This document shows positions 62,614 through 64,000 of a stretch of DNA of 64,000 nucleotides, piece after piece. Each line of letters begins with the position of its first letter. The first letter of the stretch is position 1. The DNA is taken from the NCBI GenBank assembly GCA_963801105.1, contig CAWDDH010000003.1, positions 248,001 through 312,000 on the forward strand. The letters run 5' to 3'. The position numbers and the translations under genes are program-made. The notes beneath the pieces are model-generated. The model was given only the letters and a program-made list of their open reading frames with translations. It did no database searches and had not been told where the DNA came from. The DNA comes from JAENVU01 sp963801105 (lineage in GTDB: Bacteria; Actinomycetota; Acidimicrobiia; IMCC26256; JAENVU01).

Positions 62614-63744
62614 ATGAGCGGCACCACGGTGATGGAGGAACGGGCGGCGCGACTGGCCCGGCGTCTCCGGCTCACGGCCGAGGGGGCCGACGACTTCACC
62701 GAGCTCCGGGTGGGACTCCAACGCGTGCTCCAGGAGGTCGTCGGGTTCGATGCCGGCGCGTTCGGGACGGTCGATCCGGCGACGGTCGTGCACACGAGCT
62801 GCGTGCTGACCGGGTTCGACGCCGATCCGGCGCGAGAGCGGATGCTCTTCGAAGCCGAGTACCTCGTGGACGACGTCAACAAGTACGCCGCGCTGGCCCG
62901 GGCCGAGGCCCCGGCGGCGGCGTTGCACGGGACAACCGATGGCGACCGCTCGCGCAGCTCGCGGTTCGCCATGCTCGCGTCGGTCGGGATCGCCGACGAG
63001 CTGCGGGTGATGTTCCGCACCCAGGGCGCGCCGTGGGGAAGCCTGAGTGCCTACCGGCTCGGCGGTGAGCCCTTCACGGCTGACGACGTCGCGCTGGCGG
63101 CCACCAGCTCAGCGCTGGTCGCCGAACTCGTGCGCGACCACCTCGTGCGCAGCGCGGCGTCGACTCCCGGCTCGCTGGCCGATCCGCCGGGCGTCGTCGT
63201 CGTCGGCCCCGCCGGGTCGGTCGAAGCCATGACCGGTGAGGCGCCGCGCTGGCTCGACGCTATGACGGAGGCCGACCGGCTGCCGGCGGTGGTGCGATCA
63301 TTGGTCGCCGCCTCGCGGACGGGTCGATCGAGCTCGGCGCGCGTCCCGCTCGGCGACGGCTCGTGGCTCGCGCTCCACGCGTCGCGTCTCAAGCAGGAGG
63401 GCGGCGCGGCCGACGGCTCGGTCGCCGTCGTCATCGAGCGCCCACGGCCCGCTGAGCTCAGCGAAGTCATCGTTGCCGCGTACGGGCTCACCGCGCGCGA
63501 GCGTGACATCACCGCCGCGGTGGCCCGAGGGCTCACGACGGTGCAGATCGCCGGAGAGCTCGGCATCTCGGGCTACACGGTGCAGGACCACCTGAAGGCG
63601 ATCTTCGCCAAGGTCGGCGTGCAGACCCGGGGCGAGCTGAACGCGACGCTGCACTTCACCCACTATGAGCCCCGCGTCGAAGCCGCCCAGCTTCCGGGCC
63701 CCTACGGCTGGTTCCTCGATCACACCGAGCCGACGCCCGCCTGA
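62614..63744 (+). CDS. LuxR-family transcriptional regulator with GAF-like sensor
   Basis: 376 residues. Residues about 20-190 look like a GAF domain (ELRVGLQRVLQEVVGFDAGAFGTVD...DDVALAATSSALVAELV). The C-terminal LuxR HTH is AAYGLTARERDITAAVARGLTTVQIAGELGISGYTVQDHLKAIFAKVGVQTR. It is divergent from the hemerythrin operon, which it may control (inference). Confidence 0.87.
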   Translation: MSGTTVMEERAARLARRLRLTAEGADDFTELRVGLQRVLQEVVGFDAGAFGTVDPATVVHTSCVLTGFDADPARERMLFEAEYLVDDVNKYAALARAEAPAAALHGTTDGDRSRSSRFAMLASVGIADELRVMFRTQGAPWGSLSAYRLGGEPFTADDVALAATSSALVAELVRDHLVRSAASTPGSLADPPGVVVVGPAGSVEAMTGEAPRWLDAMTEADRLPAVVRSLVAASRTGRSSSARVPLGDGSWLALHASRLKQEGGAADGSVAVVIERPRPAELSEVIVAAYGLTARERDITAAVARGLTTVQIAGELGISGYTVQDHLKAIFAKVGVQTRGELNATLHFTHYEPRVEAAQLPGPYGWFLDHTEPTPA

Positions 63745-63867
63745 CTCACGAAGGGGTGCTCGCAGCCGCGCGTCGAGTTCGGCATCGTCGCGCACGGCGT
63801 CGGTCCCGGAGTCGACGACCGTGAAGGTGGCGTCGTCTTCCTCGACAGGAACGCCACGACCACGAGC

Positions 63868-63894
63868 AAGGCCCAGGTCGCCGACCTGGGCCTT
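63868..63894 (-). terminator. Strong hairpin after the tRNA-like element
   Basis: AAGGCCCAGGTC / GACCTGGGCCTT is a perfect 12-pair stem with loop GCC. It lies just past the 3' end of the minus-strand tRNA and between it and LuxR. There is no U tract, so it may be a bidirectional or tRNA terminator. Confidence 0.65.
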
Positions 63895-63905
63895 CACTCA
63901 TCAGA

Positions 63906-63981
<76 letters not shown>

Positions 63982-64000
63982 TCGTACCGGATCGTGCCCT

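Overview
The window is very GC-rich, densely coded DNA from an aerobic, soil- or sediment-type actinobacterium. A deep, uncultured-type lineage such as Acidimicrobiia is possible, but that placement is inference. The evidence is family content: a QcrABC/CtaCDE respiratory operon, a WS/DGAT acyltransferase, an acyl-ACP desaturase, a Ddn-like F420 nitroreductase, a mycothiol-type (TIGR03086) protein, a SigR/RsrA-type stress locus and a Hyh-type group 3b hydrogenase. GTG starts and 1-8 nt gene overlaps (mostly ATGA) are common, so most genes sit in translationally coupled operons.

Layout. 1-7.2 kb: end of an MFS transporter, then a divergent four-gene operon (TPP enzyme, enolase-superfamily enzyme, large FAD/Fe-S dehydrogenase, small membrane protein) that looks like sugar-acid or hydroxyacid catabolism. 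7.2-11.5 kb: GH15 glycosidase, SDR and a PAS-SpoIIE phosphatase. 11.5-19.4 kb: one minus-strand operon encoding a cytochrome bc1-caa3 system (qcrC-qcrA-ctaC-ctaD-ctaE-membrane protein-ctaG-qcrB); its CtaD has Gln where the K-channel Lys normally is. 19.5-28.9 kb: DUF421, HtrA-like protease, a decayed MMPL transporter, a Baeyer-Villiger monooxygenase, a TetR-controlled quinone oxidoreductase, WS/DGAT and tiny membrane ORFs. 28.9-36.6 kb: a PASTA pseudokinase, a DAO-type oxidase, and a three-subunit formate dehydrogenase whose catalytic subunit is read through an in-frame UGA as selenocysteine with a visible SECIS hairpin. 36.6-46.2 kb: desaturase, small conserved proteins, HxlR regulator, release factor 3, universal stress protein, P-type ATPase.

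46.2-48.7 kb holds the most interesting locus: a SigR-type ECF sigma gene with an RsrA-type zinc anti-sigma, a glutaredoxin-like protein and DegV. It faces a second, previously hidden zinc-anti-sigma-like gene on the other strand. The two are separated by a perfectly symmetric 67-bp inverted repeat that carries a SigR consensus promoter (GGAAT-N18-GTT) pointing in each direction.

48.9-55.8 kb: a group 3b NiFe-hydrogenase operon with a cyclic-nucleotide-binding protein, maturation protease, HypC, an EamA transporter and a DUF6390-like protein. 56-61.3 kb: an HD-GYP protein, then a gas/nitrosative-stress cluster with two group III truncated globins, a COG2345 (SufR-like) regulator with three Cys, a flavin-barrel-like protein and a nitronate monooxygenase. 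An 18-bp palindrome TTCTAG-N6-CTAGAA lies 24-25 nt upstream of two of these genes, with weaker copies before two others. 61.3-64 kb: Ddn-like protein, hemerythrin, LuxR regulator and a degenerate initiator-type tRNA-Met with a strong hairpin after it.
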